A stretch of DNA of 64,000 bases from Aliivibrio fischeri ATCC 7744 = JCM 18803 = DSM 507. Its GTDB lineage: Bacteria > Pseudomonadota > Gammaproteobacteria > Enterobacterales > Vibrionaceae. The position numbers were made by a program, and so were the translations under genes. Each line of letters begins with the position of its first letter. The stretch's first letter is position 1. Below the pieces are notes generated by a model. It searched no databases, was not told the origin of the DNA, and saw nothing but the letters and a program-made list of their open reading frames with translations. Shown here one piece after another: positions 25,095 to 36,619 of this stretch. The DNA is taken from contig NZ_CP092712.1 in assembly GCF_023983475.1 (NCBI RefSeq), forward strand, positions 1,054,001 through 1,118,000, given 5' to 3'.

Positions 25095-27578
25095 ATGTTG
25101 CATAAGTCTGATAAAAGGCTGTTGACTTTTATTTCGTTAATGCCGATTGCTTTAATTGGTATCTTTACTTTGGTTTTAAACGCGATTGTAATTCATGAGA
25201 ATCAAACCAAAGTTGGCTCATTAATAGAATCATTATATTCGGATGCACTTACGCAAGAAAAAGGTCGTGTAAAGCAACAAGTTGATAGTATTTATGAACA
25301 AATTATTTATGAAGATAATTTGGCAGAACAAACGCTAAAAAAATCAATTCAACATCGTATAGACGATGCCTACGGTGTTATTCGTTTTATATATCAACAA
25401 AATGAAGAAAAAACCAAACCTGAAATAATAAAGTTAATAGCAGATGCTCTGCGTCAAACTCGTTTTAACGATGGTCGAGGTTACTTTTTTATCTATGACA
25501 TGAATGGTACAAATTTAATGCATCCTATTTTTCCTGAATATGAAGGGAAGAATCTGATTAATTTTACGGATATTCACGGCAAAAGAGTCGTAGAAGATCA
25601 TGTGAAAATGATGAGAGAAAAAGGAGAAGGTTTCAGTCAGTGGTGGTACCCAAAACCAGATAACAAAGATGAAGCTTTTGAAAAAATAGGCTATGCAAAA
25701 TACTTTGAACCATTAGATATATATATTGGTACAGGAGAATATGTTGTTGATGTTGAAGAAGATATACAACAAATATTACTTGCATGGATATCTGAGGTTC
25801 GATATGGCGATGACGGTTATATATTTGTTTTTGATCATTCAGGCAACATCTTATCTCATCAAGATAAAAGTTTAATAAATACTAATATTTATAATAAAAC
25901 GGATATTAATCCTTATGAATTTATGAATACGTTAAATTCAAAATTTGATGATAATAACAGCCGCTTCTCTAAGTATTTAAATCGACTTGATGCATTTAAT
26001 AATGGTTCTGATTCTCAGCTAAGCTATATAAAAAAATACGATAAATGGGATTGGGTGATTAGTGGTGGAGTTTATACTGATACAAATAAGCGTCTTTTAG
26101 AGAAAAAAGAAAGAATATTAATTCAGCAAAATCAAGAAGAGTTGAAGAAAATACTATTACTAACATTAACCTTGGCGTTGATTCTTACCTTATTATCATT
26201 GAGTGTTAGTAAATATGTTGCGATGCGCTTTAATAAATTTCAAGATCGAATTTGTAATGATTTTGAAGTGTTAGAGAAAACAAAAAATAAAATGCAATAC
26301 ATGGCTCTACATGATGGATTAACGCAATTACCAAATAGGGTCATGCTAGAGTCAAGAATTGAAGAAGAAATTGTTAAAGCTCAGCAATCAGGAAAGATGA
26401 TAGCTTTAATGTTTGTTGATTTAGATGATTTTAAAAAAGTGAATGATCATTATGGGCATGATGTTGGCGATAGATTATTAACGTTAATTAGCTCTAGATT
26501 CAGTCATTTTATTGAAAAAGACGAAATGGTCGCACGCTTTGGTGGAGATGAATTTGTTTTTTGTTTTTCTAATTTAACGTCTCAACAAGATGCTGAATTA
26601 TGGGTTGAGAAGATTCAATCCGTTTTTGAAGATGTTTTCTCTATAAACGGTAAAGAAATTACAACTGGATGTAGTATTGGGGTAGCAATGTACCCTAAGG
26701 ATGCGACTTGTTCTTCTGAGCTTATTTCTAAAGCTGATATTGTGCTTTATAAATCAAAAGATGTTCATAAAGGCGCATCACTTTTCTTTGATAAAAGCAT
26801 TGATGAACAAGTGAGCTATGAATTTAGTTTAGAAGAGGAGCTAAAAAGTGCATTAGATAAACGTGAGATCACTTTAGTATATCAACCTCAAATTGATACC
26901 AAAACTGGTGAGATTTATGGTGTAGAGGTGCTTTCTCGATGGTGCAATAACAAATTAGGTTCTGTTTCTCCCGTTCAATTTATTGCTGTAGCAGAAGAAA
27001 TAGGGATGATAGATCAGCTTGGCGATTTTGTTTTACAGCAAGCGTGTGAAGATATTCAAGAAGTGATGCCTAATGGTACGAATGCCATTATGCTTTCAAT
27101 TAATATTTCACCTAAGCAATTAATTAGAAAGGGATTTGTATCTCGTATAATGAAGATTGTTTCGAGAACAGGTATTGATGTGTCACGGATCACCTTCGAA
27201 ATAACAGAAAATATTCTAATCAGTGATTTAAAAAGTGTATCGCCCATTTTATTGGAACTACAGAAACTCGGATTTGGTATTTCATTAGATGATTTTGGTA
27301 CCGGTTATTCATCGTTAAGCTATCTTAATATTTTACCGATTACAGAAATTAAGATTGATCGCTCTTTTGTAAGCAGTTTATTCACCAATGATCAAAGTGA
27401 ATCTTTGATCAAAGCGATTATTGCTATCGGAGCTTCATGCCAAATGACGGTAGTGGCTGAAGGTGTTGAGACTAAAGAGCAATTAGAGAAATTAAAAGAA
27501 TATCAATGTGATTTGGTTCAAGGGTATTACTTAGATAAACCACTTTCCATTAGTGAATTAAAAGCAAAGTACGCATAA
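25095..27578 (+). CDS. Membrane GGDEF-EAL protein with Cache sensor
   Basis: About 827 residues. Membrane helix 1 (about 13-35) is followed by a large periplasmic sensor with two Cache-like units (near residues 95-185 and 215-320; motifs DGRGYFFIYD and DGYIFVFDHSG), helix 2 (about 350-370), GGDEF (about 405-560) and EAL (about 575-825). The cyclase motif RFGGDEF is intact. The EAL side has EVLSRW (EVL for EAL), DDFGTGYSSL, KIDRSF and VAEGVET, so it also looks competent. It should make and/or degrade cyclic di-GMP in response to a periplasmic ligand. ATG 25095 is preferred over the TTG nine codons upstream. Confidence 0.9.
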   Translation: MLHKSDKRLLTFISLMPIALIGIFTLVLNAIVIHENQTKVGSLIESLYSDALTQEKGRVKQQVDSIYEQIIYEDNLAEQTLKKSIQHRIDDAYGVIRFIYQQNEEKTKPEIIKLIADALRQTRFNDGRGYFFIYDMNGTNLMHPIFPEYEGKNLINFTDIHGKRVVEDHVKMMREKGEGFSQWWYPKPDNKDEAFEKIGYAKYFEPLDIYIGTGEYVVDVEEDIQQILLAWISEVRYGDDGYIFVFDHSGNILSHQDKSLINTNIYNKTDINPYEFMNTLNSKFDDNNSRFSKYLNRLDAFNNGSDSQLSYIKKYDKWDWVISGGVYTDTNKRLLEKKERILIQQNQEELKKILLLTLTLALILTLLSLSVSKYVAMRFNKFQDRICNDFEVLEKTKNKMQYMALHDGLTQLPNRVMLESRIEEEIVKAQQSGKMIALMFVDLDDFKKVNDHYGHDVGDRLLTLISSRFSHFIEKDEMVARFGGDEFVFCFSNLTSQQDAELWVEKIQSVFEDVFSINGKEITTGCSIGVAMYPKDATCSSELISKADIVLYKSKDVHKGASLFFDKSIDEQVSYEFSLEEELKSALDKREITLVYQPQIDTKTGEIYGVEVLSRWCNNKLGSVSPVQFIAVAEEIGMIDQLGDFVLQQACEDIQEVMPNGTNAIMLSINISPKQLIRKGFVSRIMKIVSRTGIDVSRITFEITENILISDLKSVSPILLELQKLGFGISLDDFGTGYSSLSYLNILPITEIKIDRSFVSSLFTNDQSESLIKAIIAIGASCQMTVVAEGVETKEQLEKLKEYQCDLVQGYYLDKPLSISELKAKYA

Positions 27579-27607
27579 AAGGTTTTTGTTTAGAATATTA
27601 AAAAAGA

Positions 27608-27642
27608 AAGAGCAGTGATAATACATCGCTGCTCTTTTTTAT
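27608..27642. terminator. Bidirectional terminator between GGDEF-EAL gene and chitinase
   Basis: A 13-bp stem (AAAGAGCAGTGAT with one wobble), 5-base loop, T-run on the right and A-run on the left. It separates two convergent genes. Confidence 0.88.
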
Positions 27643-27662
27643 TAAGTGTAATTAATCATTTA

Positions 27663-30600
27663 TTATAAGTTACACACTTTAGTCCAACTGCCGTCACTTC
27701 CTGGTTCTGCTGCTGTCCACCAATTTGCTTGGTAAATAATGTTATTGTGAACTACTTGATCTCCAGTATTTGCGTGGCTAGGGTTACCTGCCCAATCTTT
27801 TTGTGGAAGATCTGGATAAGTAACAAGTCCTGTAGCATCACAGCCCGCATCAGGTGTGCCGCCATTACCACCACCATTGTTACCACCAGAGCTTAAATCC
27901 GCTAGAGGTAAATCTGGTTGCTCAAACTTGAAGGCATAATCAACGTTGTTAATATTGACTGTATAGTTTGCTGGACCAGAAATTGGTAGATAGTAAACCA
28001 TATCCAGTTCATACACGCCGCCTGCTGGTAGTGCTTTCCATGCTGGAAGAGTGAAAGCAACACGGTGCATTGTTCCATCTAAACCACCAATATTGTTTGG
28101 ACGAGTATGACCAGAAGCGATGACTTGTAAACCACCACCAGATTGATCTTTCGCATTATCAGGAGCTGATACTGGAATATCGAACTGGAACTCAGTTCCT
28201 CCAGGAATATCTTGACCTGTGTTGTTTGTGAACGTCACTTTTGGATTAATTGGGTAGTTTTGATCACCCACTTTAAAACCGCCTACGTTTACAGCAATAT
28301 CAACCGTTTCTGTTGGAATAGCTCCTGTAGCTACGGTATTGCCATATGGTGTTGCTGATTTAAATTTCTCATAAATCGCTTTCGTCATGGTGTTACCCAT
28401 GTGGTATTCACCATTACCTGTTTGACAAGCCGCTTCAGTTGCATCTACAGAAGTACGATTACCATTTGCATCCAGTACGTAACAGCTGTAATCCCCAGCC
28501 AGTTCCCAGAACATGATGCCACCAATCTCTTGGTCGATAACGTAGTCCGCTTTTACGTTGATAGAATCTTTATCTTCTGTTGATAAGAAGACTTTTTTCT
28601 CTGCATTCCATAACCATGGTGCGACAGCAACGCTGTCATAGTGGCGAGTATAAGTGCCCACTAATTGATCCGCAGGGTCATTTGCTGGATCTAAACCATA
28701 GATATTCGCGTAAGAGCCAAAGATACCTTCTTGTAAGTTTTTAGCATGCCACATAGGGTTAGAACCTGCGCCCATTTCTTGGCCATATGAGTTCTTATCA
28801 TGCCACATGTTATCGATACCTAGTGCACCGTAACCACAATTGTTTTTCTCACCTTCACCAGTACCTGGTTCACATTGAGCTTGATCTGGAAGTGGAGCTC
28901 GACCCCATAAGCCATTTTCACCGCCAGTTACGCCTTGCCAGCCACGAGTATAATAAGGAACACCAATATTGATTCGACCTGCAGGCATTGAACCGCGGAA
29001 ATAATGGTAAGCCCAATCGGTATTTAGGTAACCAATACCACCGTAAGCTTCAGTACCATAAACATTCCATTGAGCTAATTCAGAATCTTTACCAGTATCA
29101 TATAGTGCAGCATTGTGACCAACATGGTCGTTCCATGCACCATGTAAGTCGTATGACATGATATTTACGTAATCAAGGTATTGCGTAACATCAAACGTTT
29201 CCATACCACGTAATAAGTAGCCAGATGATGGTGCTGCGATCGTTAGCATGTAATGAATATCATCTTGTGAAGATGCAACATCCAGTTTTTCACGTAATGT
29301 TTTCATCAGAACTTGATATGATGCCCACAGGTATTGGCGACGAGGTTCCATGAATTCTTTATCATCAGGATTACCTGCACCAGCCATTGAGGTAGGATAT
29401 TCATAATCGATGTCTAAACCATCAAATTTGTACTTACGCATCATTTCAACTGCTGATGCTGCAAATTTTTCGATAGCTGCGTGGTTGATGCTGCCATCTG
29501 CATTGGTTGTCATGGTATAAAAACCACCATCTGCAACACGATTACCATCAGCACCGAAGTGACCACCAGTTTCAGCCCAGCCACCAATCGATATTAATGT
29601 TTTAACGCCGTGTTTTGCTTTAGCTGTTGCTAGTGCACCAAAGTGGCCTTTAAATCCAAGTGCAGGATCAATTTCAACGCCTGCCCACTCTTTACCTGTC
29701 GCTGCATTATTTGGGTCGGTAACATCACCTACATTGACTTTTCCATCTGAACCAATGCTTACGAAAGCGTAGTTAATATGGGTTAGTTGCTCCCAAGGGA
29801 TATCTTTTACCAAGTAACTATTTTGTTCGTCACCGCCATCACGCCAACTTGTAAAGTAACCGATCACACGACGAGGGTGGTCAGCCCCCATTTTCTCACG
29901 GCCTTCTTTATCATAGATAGTACAGTAAGGCACTGTTACGCCTTCTGTTTGGTATAAACCATCAGGACGACAGTTATCTGCAACTGGCAATGAACTTGTA
30001 ACCGTTAAATTAGCGGAAGCTGAATTTGCCGTTGCGCCTAAATTGTCTGTCGCTTTAGCATAGACAGAAAGAGAACCTACAGCCGTTGTAGTGTACTGAA
30101 GGGTATAAGGTGCTGTTGCAGCTGTGCCAACAAGAGTGTTATCGATATAAAAATCAACTTTATCTATTGTGCCATCTGAGTCTACGGCATCTGCTGTTAG
30201 TGTAACGACAGAACCAAGTTCAACATTTGTTGCAGATAAGCTTAACGTCGCTGTTGGTGCGATATTGTCAGTAGGAGTATTTGTCACATTAATTGCAACA
30301 GAGCTTACTGTGCTTTGGCTTCCTTTATCATCATAAGATTGCGCACTGATTGTATGGTTGCCTTCAAGAGCTGTCCATGTAGTAGAGTATGGAGAGGCTG
30401 TTACTGAGCTAATTACGACACCATCAACAGAGAAGTCGACGCGAACTATATTGCCATCGCTATCAGCCGCTGATGCTGTTAACGTGACAAGGTCACCTGT
30501 AGTGAGTTGTTCCGTTGCACTAGGAGATGTTAGATCTACCGTTGGCGCTTCATTTGGTACTTCTCCTGAACATACACCGAGATCTTGCCATGCACCCCAT

Positions 30601-30827
30601 TCACCAGCAGTTGCGGGGTCATTATTTTGAGTCCAATATTTGGCCTTATAGGCATTAGAACCTTGTTTTACTTCTTCTCCACCATTGTACACTTTCCCTG
30701 CATCCCAAGCTTCAAGTGGCGAGCAATCTACAGCCGCTTGAGCATTAAATGCCATTAAACAAGAAAGGGTTAGGGTAGATAGAGCAAATTTATAATTATG
30801 TTTTTTTCTTAAATTTGAATGTTCCAT
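27663..30827 (-). CDS. Secreted multi-domain GH18 chitinase
   Basis: A 1054-residue exported chitinase. The signal peptide (1-31, ends AQA) is followed by a CBM5/12 chitin-binding module (about 34-88, motif AKYWTQ), two Ig/PKD-like repeats (about 92-185 and 188-278) and a GH18 catalytic domain (about 315-850) with [10 protein letters not shown] at 469-478, where E476 is the catalytic acid. A beta-sandwich domain (about 865-980), a Gly/Asn-rich linker and a C-terminal CBM5/12 (motif ANWWT) complete it. It hydrolyses chitin outside the cell for uptake as GlcNAc oligomers. The RBS aaggat lies upstream, and a small hairpin sits in the leader. Confidence 0.94.
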   Translation of the reverse strand: MEHSNLRKKHNYKFALSTLTLSCLMAFNAQAAVDCSPLEAWDAGKVYNGGEEVKQGSNAYKAKYWTQNNDPATAGEWGAWQDLGVCSGEVPNEAPTVDLTSPSATEQLTTGDLVTLTASAADSDGNIVRVDFSVDGVVISSVTASPYSTTWTALEGNHTISAQSYDDKGSQSTVSSVAINVTNTPTDNIAPTATLSLSATNVELGSVVTLTADAVDSDGTIDKVDFYIDNTLVGTAATAPYTLQYTTTAVGSLSVYAKATDNLGATANSASANLTVTSSLPVADNCRPDGLYQTEGVTVPYCTIYDKEGREKMGADHPRRVIGYFTSWRDGGDEQNSYLVKDIPWEQLTHINYAFVSIGSDGKVNVGDVTDPNNAATGKEWAGVEIDPALGFKGHFGALATAKAKHGVKTLISIGGWAETGGHFGADGNRVADGGFYTMTTNADGSINHAAIEKFAASAVEMMRKYKFDGLDIDYEYPTSMAGAGNPDDKEFMEPRRQYLWASYQVLMKTLREKLDVASSQDDIHYMLTIAAPSSGYLLRGMETFDVTQYLDYVNIMSYDLHGAWNDHVGHNAALYDTGKDSELAQWNVYGTEAYGGIGYLNTDWAYHYFRGSMPAGRINIGVPYYTRGWQGVTGGENGLWGRAPLPDQAQCEPGTGEGEKNNCGYGALGIDNMWHDKNSYGQEMGAGSNPMWHAKNLQEGIFGSYANIYGLDPANDPADQLVGTYTRHYDSVAVAPWLWNAEKKVFLSTEDKDSINVKADYVIDQEIGGIMFWELAGDYSCYVLDANGNRTSVDATEAACQTGNGEYHMGNTMTKAIYEKFKSATPYGNTVATGAIPTETVDIAVNVGGFKVGDQNYPINPKVTFTNNTGQDIPGGTEFQFDIPVSAPDNAKDQSGGGLQVIASGHTRPNNIGGLDGTMHRVAFTLPAWKALPAGGVYELDMVYYLPISGPANYTVNINNVDYAFKFEQPDLPLADLSSGGNNGGGNGGTPDAGCDATGLVTYPDLPQKDWAGNPSHANTGDQVVHNNIIYQANWWTAAEPGSDGSWTKVCNL

Positions 30828-31355
30828 TTCATATCCTTAAAGGTAATTCAAAAATCACCAATCACTTTTTAATTGGTGTGAAATAAGATTAGGATATAAA
30901 AAAAATTCTGCTAAGAATGATTTATAAATTACAAAGCGACTCGCAATAAAACTAATGTAAGTTAACAAGGTTACATTTGTTTTTGTATCAAGGTTACTCA
31001 TTTACTATGCACCTATCTGGTTAACATGGCTTATTATGAGTAATAACTATTATTTTTCATTTATTTATTAAATTTTATGTGCAGTTTTAACTTTTTGAAT
31101 CTAAATGGTTTTTGCCGTATTTTTATGTTTAATCTGATTTAAGATATACGCTTTAGCTATAATAATTTAGATAATTTTCATTATTTAAATTAATTCCAAC
31201 TTTATTTAATTAGCCTATTTTTTTGCTTTTTAACCCACGGTATAACACTTGAAAAAGCGCGATAACGTTAATTAGTTAAAGGAAGCGTTTTAGTTATTAG
31301 CATTCATTAGTCATGGTTGAATTTATGAATGAAGTTACTTTTATAAGGCATATAA
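30828..31355. other. Divergent promoter region of chitinase and chemoreceptor genes
   Basis: This 528-base, very AT-rich region lies between two divergent genes and has no convincing ORF. On the chitinase side it holds a leader hairpin at 30856-30878 (stem CACCAAT/ATTGGTG). No cyclic-di-GMP or other known riboswitch core was recognised. Confidence 0.6.
30856..30878 (-). promoter_or_regulatory. Hairpin in the chitinase 5' leader
   Basis: On the minus strand a 7-bp stem CACCAAT/ATTGGTG with a 9-base loop sits about 29 bases before the chitinase start codon and is followed by a short T-rich stretch. It could influence translation or early termination. The evidence is structural only. Confidence 0.4.
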
Positions 31356-33308
31356 ATGGGTTTACTCCTTCAATATTATCGTAATTCTTTACAGCTACGT
31401 TATCAGCTAATGGTTCCATTTATTGGTACCTTCATAATATTCTTTTGTAGTGCTACATTTTTGCATACAAACCTTATCCGCACAGAAAATAATATTATGT
31501 CTTCAATGGTGAGTAATACTATTTCTGAAGACTATATTGAACTTGATAACTTGTTTTCGAGATTAAGAACTGCTGCAATTCGTAGTGAAATGTTCGATCC
31601 TGAGAGAGGACAAAAGGAATATAACGAAGCTTACCCTAAGATCTTAGAAGATAAAGACAAAGTGATTACTCGTTTAAGAAATATGGGGGAGTTAAGTCGT
31701 CAGGACCTGAATGATTTAGAAAGAATTTCACAATCTTTTGATGAGTTTCATTCTATTTCAAAAAAGATGATTGATGAAAAAGTAGATGGGCATAATATAT
31801 TTTTAAATGTGTTACCGTGGTTAGCTCCTTATCTTGAGAATTTAGACGTGAATCATCATCCTTCAAATGTAGACGAATGGCCGATTATTCGTGATAAGTT
31901 ATCGGTGATATCTGAAGGAATTGGGTATAAATCTTCGGGGGTGTTCTATTTACGTCTTCAAGAAGATGGTGATGAGCTTCACGCATTGCTAGACCAAATG
32001 GAAGAATTGATTGAACCAATGTATAAGGGACCAGCGTTAAAGAAATTACAAAGCGAATTTCTTGATGTATGGCGTAAAGAATTAAGAACATTAGAAAGCA
32101 TAACTGCGCGTTGGGTTGGATATCAGGCTAAGCGTGCTGAAATTAGAGCAGAAGCTAGGCAATTAATTGATAATTCAGTTGCAAACAGCAAAAAATACTT
32201 AGAAAACAACTTCAATAATACAATAGAAAATGCAGAAAATAGTATTGTTGTTAATATTGTTGGGTTATTAATTGGTGCAGTGTTAGCATCTATTTTAGTG
32301 ACGATTTTAACCCGTATCATTATTACTCAATTAAATTCAGTACAAAGTGTTATCCGTGGTTTGGCTGAGCGTAATTTAGTATTTCATACCAGTTTAAAAG
32401 GTGTGAATGAAGTTTCTCAGCTTGGTGAGAATACCGATATAACGATTAATACGCTAAGAGGAACAATTAAAGATCTTAACTCGCATGGTCAAGAATTGGC
32501 ATCTGCATCATTACAATTGCGTTCAGTTATGGAATTAAGTGCAGAAAACAGCAGTGTTCAAAATGATCAAGTGAGCATGATTGCTGCGGCAATTACTGAA
32601 TTATCGGCATCTGCAAATCAAGTTGAAGCATCTGCGAAGGCGGCGGAAACAAGAATGAGTGGTGTACAAGAGCTATGTCGCTTAGAAATGCGTTCTTCAC
32701 GTGAGAATGGTGATCGCGCCAGTGCTTTGCAAGAGCAATTAAATGATACGTCTTTAGTTGTTGAGCATCTAAACAAAGAATGTGAGCAAATTGGTAATGT
32801 TATTGCGGTGATTCAGAATATTTCTGAGCAAACTAACTTGCTTGCACTTAATGCTGCGATTGAAGCTGCTCGAGCTGGTGAAATGGGACGTGGTTTTGCT
32901 GTGGTTGCAGATGAAGTTCGAGTACTAGCAACAAGGACTCAAGACTCAACGGAAACCATTCAACGAATTATTGAACAATTGCAAAGTAAATCGACAGATG
33001 CGCAGCAAAATATGCAACGTTGTTTATCTATGATTGATGAAACTGCAGCGTCAGTATTACAGTCACGAGATCAATTATCGTCGATGAATGAAGCGATGGA
33101 TGAATTATCACAATCGAATGCTGAAGTAGCGACAGCGGTTTCCGAACAATCACGTACTATGGTTGAAATTAGCGAGAATATTACGACAATTCGAGACATT
33201 ACTAACCAAAATGTAGCGGGTATTGAAGAAGCAACAGTGACAAGTACACACCTATCAGAGCTAGCTGAAAAACAACAGCAACAATTGGCTACTTTTAGAG
33301 TCGATTAA
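31356..33308 (+). CDS. Methyl-accepting chemotaxis protein
   Basis: A 650-residue chemoreceptor. Transmembrane helix 1 (about 18-40) is followed by a helical periplasmic ligand domain of about 255 residues, helix 2 (about 297-322), HAMP, and a cytoplasmic signalling hairpin. The highly conserved tip [20 protein letters not shown] is near residues 489-508. It transmits ligand binding to CheA/CheW and so controls flagellar rotation. No CheR-binding pentapeptide is seen at the C-terminus. Its position divergent from a chitinase gene suggests, without proof, that chito-oligosaccharides might be its ligand. Confidence 0.93.
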   Translation: MGLLLQYYRNSLQLRYQLMVPFIGTFIIFFCSATFLHTNLIRTENNIMSSMVSNTISEDYIELDNLFSRLRTAAIRSEMFDPERGQKEYNEAYPKILEDKDKVITRLRNMGELSRQDLNDLERISQSFDEFHSISKKMIDEKVDGHNIFLNVLPWLAPYLENLDVNHHPSNVDEWPIIRDKLSVISEGIGYKSSGVFYLRLQEDGDELHALLDQMEELIEPMYKGPALKKLQSEFLDVWRKELRTLESITARWVGYQAKRAEIRAEARQLIDNSVANSKKYLENNFNNTIENAENSIVVNIVGLLIGAVLASILVTILTRIIITQLNSVQSVIRGLAERNLVFHTSLKGVNEVSQLGENTDITINTLRGTIKDLNSHGQELASASLQLRSVMELSAENSSVQNDQVSMIAAAITELSASANQVEASAKAAETRMSGVQELCRLEMRSSRENGDRASALQEQLNDTSLVVEHLNKECEQIGNVIAVIQNISEQTNLLALNAAIEAARAGEMGRGFAVVADEVRVLATRTQDSTETIQRIIEQLQSKSTDAQQNMQRCLSMIDETAASVLQSRDQLSSMNEAMDELSQSNAEVATAVSEQSRTMVEISENITTIRDITNQNVAGIEEATVTSTHLSELAEKQQQQLATFRVD

Positions 33309-33335
33309 AGTGCTTAAAACATCATGAAATTAAGT

Positions 33336-33369
33336 GGGTGAGGAATAATTATTTCTTGCCCATTTTTTT
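33336..33369 (+). terminator. Terminator after the chemoreceptor gene
   Basis: A 10-bp stem with three G-T wobbles (GGGTGAGGAA), 6-base loop, and a T-run. Confidence 0.65.
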
Positions 33370-33445
33370 ATTAAGAATAAAAAGTGAAAGTAAAGCTAAA
33401 GGAAGTAATAGAGAAGTGAAACATTGAAATTTACAAACGCTAGAT

Positions 33446-33553
33446 GGGTGGAAGCCCCAGCCACATCCCGGCACACACGTCGCCCGCTGCGGCTGCTCCC
33501 TTCCAGGCCTGACCGAGTTCACGAGTTAGTGTTGCGGGAGGACCAGGGCCTCC
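33446..33553 (-). ncRNA. ffs: 4.5S signal recognition particle RNA
   Basis: On the minus strand this ~108-base segment matches bacterial small SRP RNA. The 5' end GGAGGCCCTGG pairs with the 3' GGGGCTTCC and is followed by ACCC. Conserved internal elements include CTCCCGCAACAC, the tetraloop and Ffh-binding region GGTCAGGCCTGGAAGGGAGCAGCC, and GTGTGTGCCGGGATG. It pairs with Ffh to target nascent inner-membrane proteins. The ends are estimated by comparison with the E. coli RNA and may be off by a few bases. Confidence 0.95.
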
Positions 33554-33787
33554 ATAGATTCTGTTGTTCCTAAGAACGAATTGGATTATTCAACATGCAC
33601 GTTGAGATTGCAAGCACAAATAAGCAAAAACAAACTAAGTGATTAATAATTAAACGCTTAGAGTATGTTTGGGAATCATTGAAAAAAAGGCACAGTCTCG
33701 ATTTTGAGATCTAACAGTGCTTTAGCCTATAAAGTAAATTCTCTTGGTTATAATTACAGCACTTTAATTACTGTATAGAGGAAATTC

Positions 33788-34537
33788 ATGTCACAGTTAA
33801 CCGCAATTGCATTATTTATCTCATCATTAAGCTTGTTGAGTTTTTCATCTCTAGCAGCAGAACCGCCTGCTGATAATGGGGAGTTTAGTGGAGATGCAAA
33901 GGTCGGATTCATCTATACCAAAACAGATGAAACTTCGATGTCGGTTAATTCTGGATTAACTCTAAAATATGAAGAAGCACTTTGGCATCATAAAGTTGCG
34001 TTCTCGACTTACTATACAAAAGGTAATGAGAGTGATGATGGTACGAACAAAAATAAAACAGTTTATGATGTTAAATATGACATGACAGATACTTTCTTTG
34101 TATTTGGAAATGCTAAATATGAGCACGATCAGTTTGCTACATACCGTGAGCAAGCCTTGTTAGTCGGTGGTTTTGGTGCAACGTTGGTGGATTCCTCAAA
34201 CTCAAAATTAGATGTAGGGGCCGGTCCGGGTTATCGTTATTCTAAACGACAAGCTTTTGATGAAGATTTACCAAACAATTCGGAAGATGAAGTAATCGCA
34301 AACTTGTTCATTGAAGGGGACAGCAAAATCACTGATGGTTTAGAGCTTGGTGGTGGTGTTCGTATGGATTATGGTGAATCAAATACAACAACAACGACTC
34401 ATGTTTATTTAAAAAATAAATTAATGGAGAGCTTGTCTTTGTTGATTGATGCTGAGTATATATACAATAGTGTTGTGGCTACTGGTAAAGAACACGATGA
34501 AATATACAGTACAATCAGTCTAAATTATGCTTTCTAG
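33788..34537 (+). CDS. DUF481 outer-membrane beta-barrel protein
   Basis: A 249-residue protein with a Sec signal peptide (cleavage after SLAA, residue ~24). Alternating hydrophobic beta strands end in the C-terminal aromatic signature NYAF, typical of outer-membrane barrels. The pattern (SGDAKVGFIYTKTDETS, GPGYRYS, GVRMDYGES) matches the DUF481/YdiY salt-induced outer-membrane family. The function is unknown. It has its own intergenic regions and lies between ffs and a diguanylate cyclase gene. Confidence 0.82.
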   Translation: MSQLTAIALFISSLSLLSFSSLAAEPPADNGEFSGDAKVGFIYTKTDETSMSVNSGLTLKYEEALWHHKVAFSTYYTKGNESDDGTNKNKTVYDVKYDMTDTFFVFGNAKYEHDQFATYREQALLVGGFGATLVDSSNSKLDVGAGPGYRYSKRQAFDEDLPNNSEDEVIANLFIEGDSKITDGLELGGGVRMDYGESNTTTTTHVYLKNKLMESLSLLIDAEYIYNSVVATGKEHDEIYSTISLNYAF

Positions 34538-34723
34538 ATAATTGTTAATTATATTTAGGCTGAATGGTTATAGGTTTAATTAATTAGCATAGATACATAA
34601 TTGGCGTCAATATGACGGCGCCATTAATTAAGCTATTCACCTGAATTATTAGAGTGTGATCACTAATTTATTTTATATATTTGATAAAATAATCATGAAA
34701 AAATTAGTTATTTATTAGGTTAC

Positions 34724-36619
34724 ATGAATCTCAAGCAAATAAAATATTTTATTGTTACATTTATATTAATCGGAGCTACTCCGATTTTTTATTTTTGGAC
34801 ACTATATCAAACAGAACTGAATGCCATCCAATCTTCAAGAGAGACAGAGGCTAAGCATCAACTGAATTATAGTCAAAATGCCATCAATGAAATCTCTTCT
34901 GAGTTATCAACTTCGCTACGTTTATTGGCTGATAGCCGTGCATTATTGCAGTTTATCCAATCACCATCTTTAAAAAATAGAGCATTACTTGAATCTCTTT
35001 GGTCATTAACTGCAACCAATTATTCATATATATCACAAGTGCGTTTTATTGATTCTGATGGTCTGGAGCAATCTCGGGTTGATGATATTAATGGTGAAAT
35101 AAAAGTTACTCCTATTTACCAATTACAAGATAAGTCTCAACGTAACTATTTTTTATATGCACAAACATTAAAGGCAGAAGAGGTTGGTAGTTTTGGTATT
35201 GATCTTGAAACAGAAAATGGAAAAGTAGTTATACCTCTTCAACCTACATTACGCATTTTTACTCCTGTAGAAGTTGCTGATGACCGTAAAGGGTATTTGG
35301 TTTTTAATTTAGATGTGTATGAAATAATTGAAGAAATTGATTATTCTATTGATAACCATTATAACTTAGAATTTGTTGGTCTTGATGGTTATTATTTAGC
35401 ATCTAAGAATAAAGAAAAGATGTTAGGTAACCTTATAGAAGAAAGAGATAGTTTTAATTTATTGATTGAAAATCCTAACTTATGGAAAGCGATGAAAGAT
35501 CGTAACATCCATAGTTTCAAAGATAAGAAACATTTTTTTGCATTTGATAAAATAGCATTAGGAAATGGATTTGAAGGCAGTGAGCTTTATTTATTATTAA
35601 CAAGCAATATTAAAATAGACTCTGCGGGTACAGATCATAAATTAGCATTTATTATTTATGAAACAATAATGGCCATTATTTTACTTATTATCTTATCCGT
35701 TATTATTTCTCGATATATTGTAAAACATCGAACAACCAGCCTTGAGAGCCAATTAGCACTAGCCGCTTTGAATGGTATGTCTTCGATTGTGATCACTGAT
35801 AAGAACAACCGTATCATCAAGGTAAATGAAGAGTTTACTCGGGTTAGTGGCTGGGAAGAATCAGAAGTGATGGGACAATGTCCTTCAATTTTTCAATCTG
35901 GTGTTCATAGTGATGCGTTTTATGCTGAAATGTGGCAAACAATTCAAAAAAATCAGTGCTGGGAAGGTGAAGTTGTTAATAAAAGAAAAGACGGTACGTT
36001 AATTACTGAAATCTTACGAATTCAAGCAATTATGGGTAAAAATGGTAAGGTTCAGTATTTTATCGCCTCTTTTGTTGATATTACTGCTCGAAAAGCATTA
36101 GAAAACTGCTTAAGAGAGTTGAGCGAGAAAGACATGCTGACTCAATGTTGGAACCGAAGAAAGTTTGAAGCTGAGTTTTCAAAATTAACAAATAAACAGC
36201 GTTTGATGCCTGAAGTAAATATGTCTTGCTTGGCTATTATTGATATCGATTATTTTAAACGTATTAATGATCAATACGGACACGATGTCGGCGATAAAGT
36301 TATTAAAAATGTCGCTAGAATTTTACAAACAGAAAGTCGAAATATTGATTTTGTAGCAAGAATTGGCGGCGAAGAGTTTGCTATTTTACTTCCAAATACA
36401 AGCTTGAAGGAAGCCGAAGTGATTTTAAATCGCTTGAGGGTTGCTCTTCATCTTGCTGATGGTCCGCAAACGATAACTGTTAGTGGTGGTATTACTGATA
36501 TTTGCGATTCTGGTGAGGCAACTTACAAGCGTGCCGATCTTGCTTTATATGAATCAAAAACGGCTGGTAGAAATCAAATATCTTGCTTTCCATCCAGTGA
36601 AATGGATCAAATCGCGTAA
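34724..36619 (+). CDS. Membrane PAS-GGDEF diguanylate cyclase
   Basis: A 631-residue sensor enzyme. Transmembrane helix 1 (about 8-28) precedes a periplasmic sensing domain of about 280 residues, then helix 2 (about 308-330), a PAS domain (about 345-460; GWEESEVMGQ, FVDITARK) and a GGDEF domain (about 465-620) with the active-site motif RIGGEEF intact. It makes cyclic di-GMP from GTP in response to an unknown signal. No RxxD inhibitory site is seen just before GGEEF. Its stop codon directly abuts that of the convergent T6SS kinase gene, leaving no room for a terminator. Confidence 0.92.
   Translation: MNLKQIKYFIVTFILIGATPIFYFWTLYQTELNAIQSSRETEAKHQLNYSQNAINEISSELSTSLRLLADSRALLQFIQSPSLKNRALLESLWSLTATNYSYISQVRFIDSDGLEQSRVDDINGEIKVTPIYQLQDKSQRNYFLYAQTLKAEEVGSFGIDLETENGKVVIPLQPTLRIFTPVEVADDRKGYLVFNLDVYEIIEEIDYSIDNHYNLEFVGLDGYYLASKNKEKMLGNLIEERDSFNLLIENPNLWKAMKDRNIHSFKDKKHFFAFDKIALGNGFEGSELYLLLTSNIKIDSAGTDHKLAFIIYETIMAIILLIILSVIISRYIVKHRTTSLESQLALAALNGMSSIVITDKNNRIIKVNEEFTRVSGWEESEVMGQCPSIFQSGVHSDAFYAEMWQTIQKNQCWEGEVVNKRKDGTLITEILRIQAIMGKNGKVQYFIASFVDITARKALENCLRELSEKDMLTQCWNRRKFEAEFSKLTNKQRLMPEVNMSCLAIIDIDYFKRINDQYGHDVGDKVIKNVARILQTESRNIDFVARIGGEEFAILLPNTSLKEAEVILNRLRVALHLADGPQTITVSGGITDICDSGEATYKRADLALYESKTAGRNQISCFPSSEMDQIA

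Noticed and set aside
30828-31355. Cyclic di-GMP riboswitch near the chitinase and chemoreceptor genes
   Set aside because: Neither the GEMM-I conserved core nor a GEMM-II-like structure is recognisable; only a small hairpin is present.
34598-34632. Possible terminator after the DUF481 gene
   Set aside because: The TGGCGTCA/TGACG pairing is interrupted and no T-run follows.
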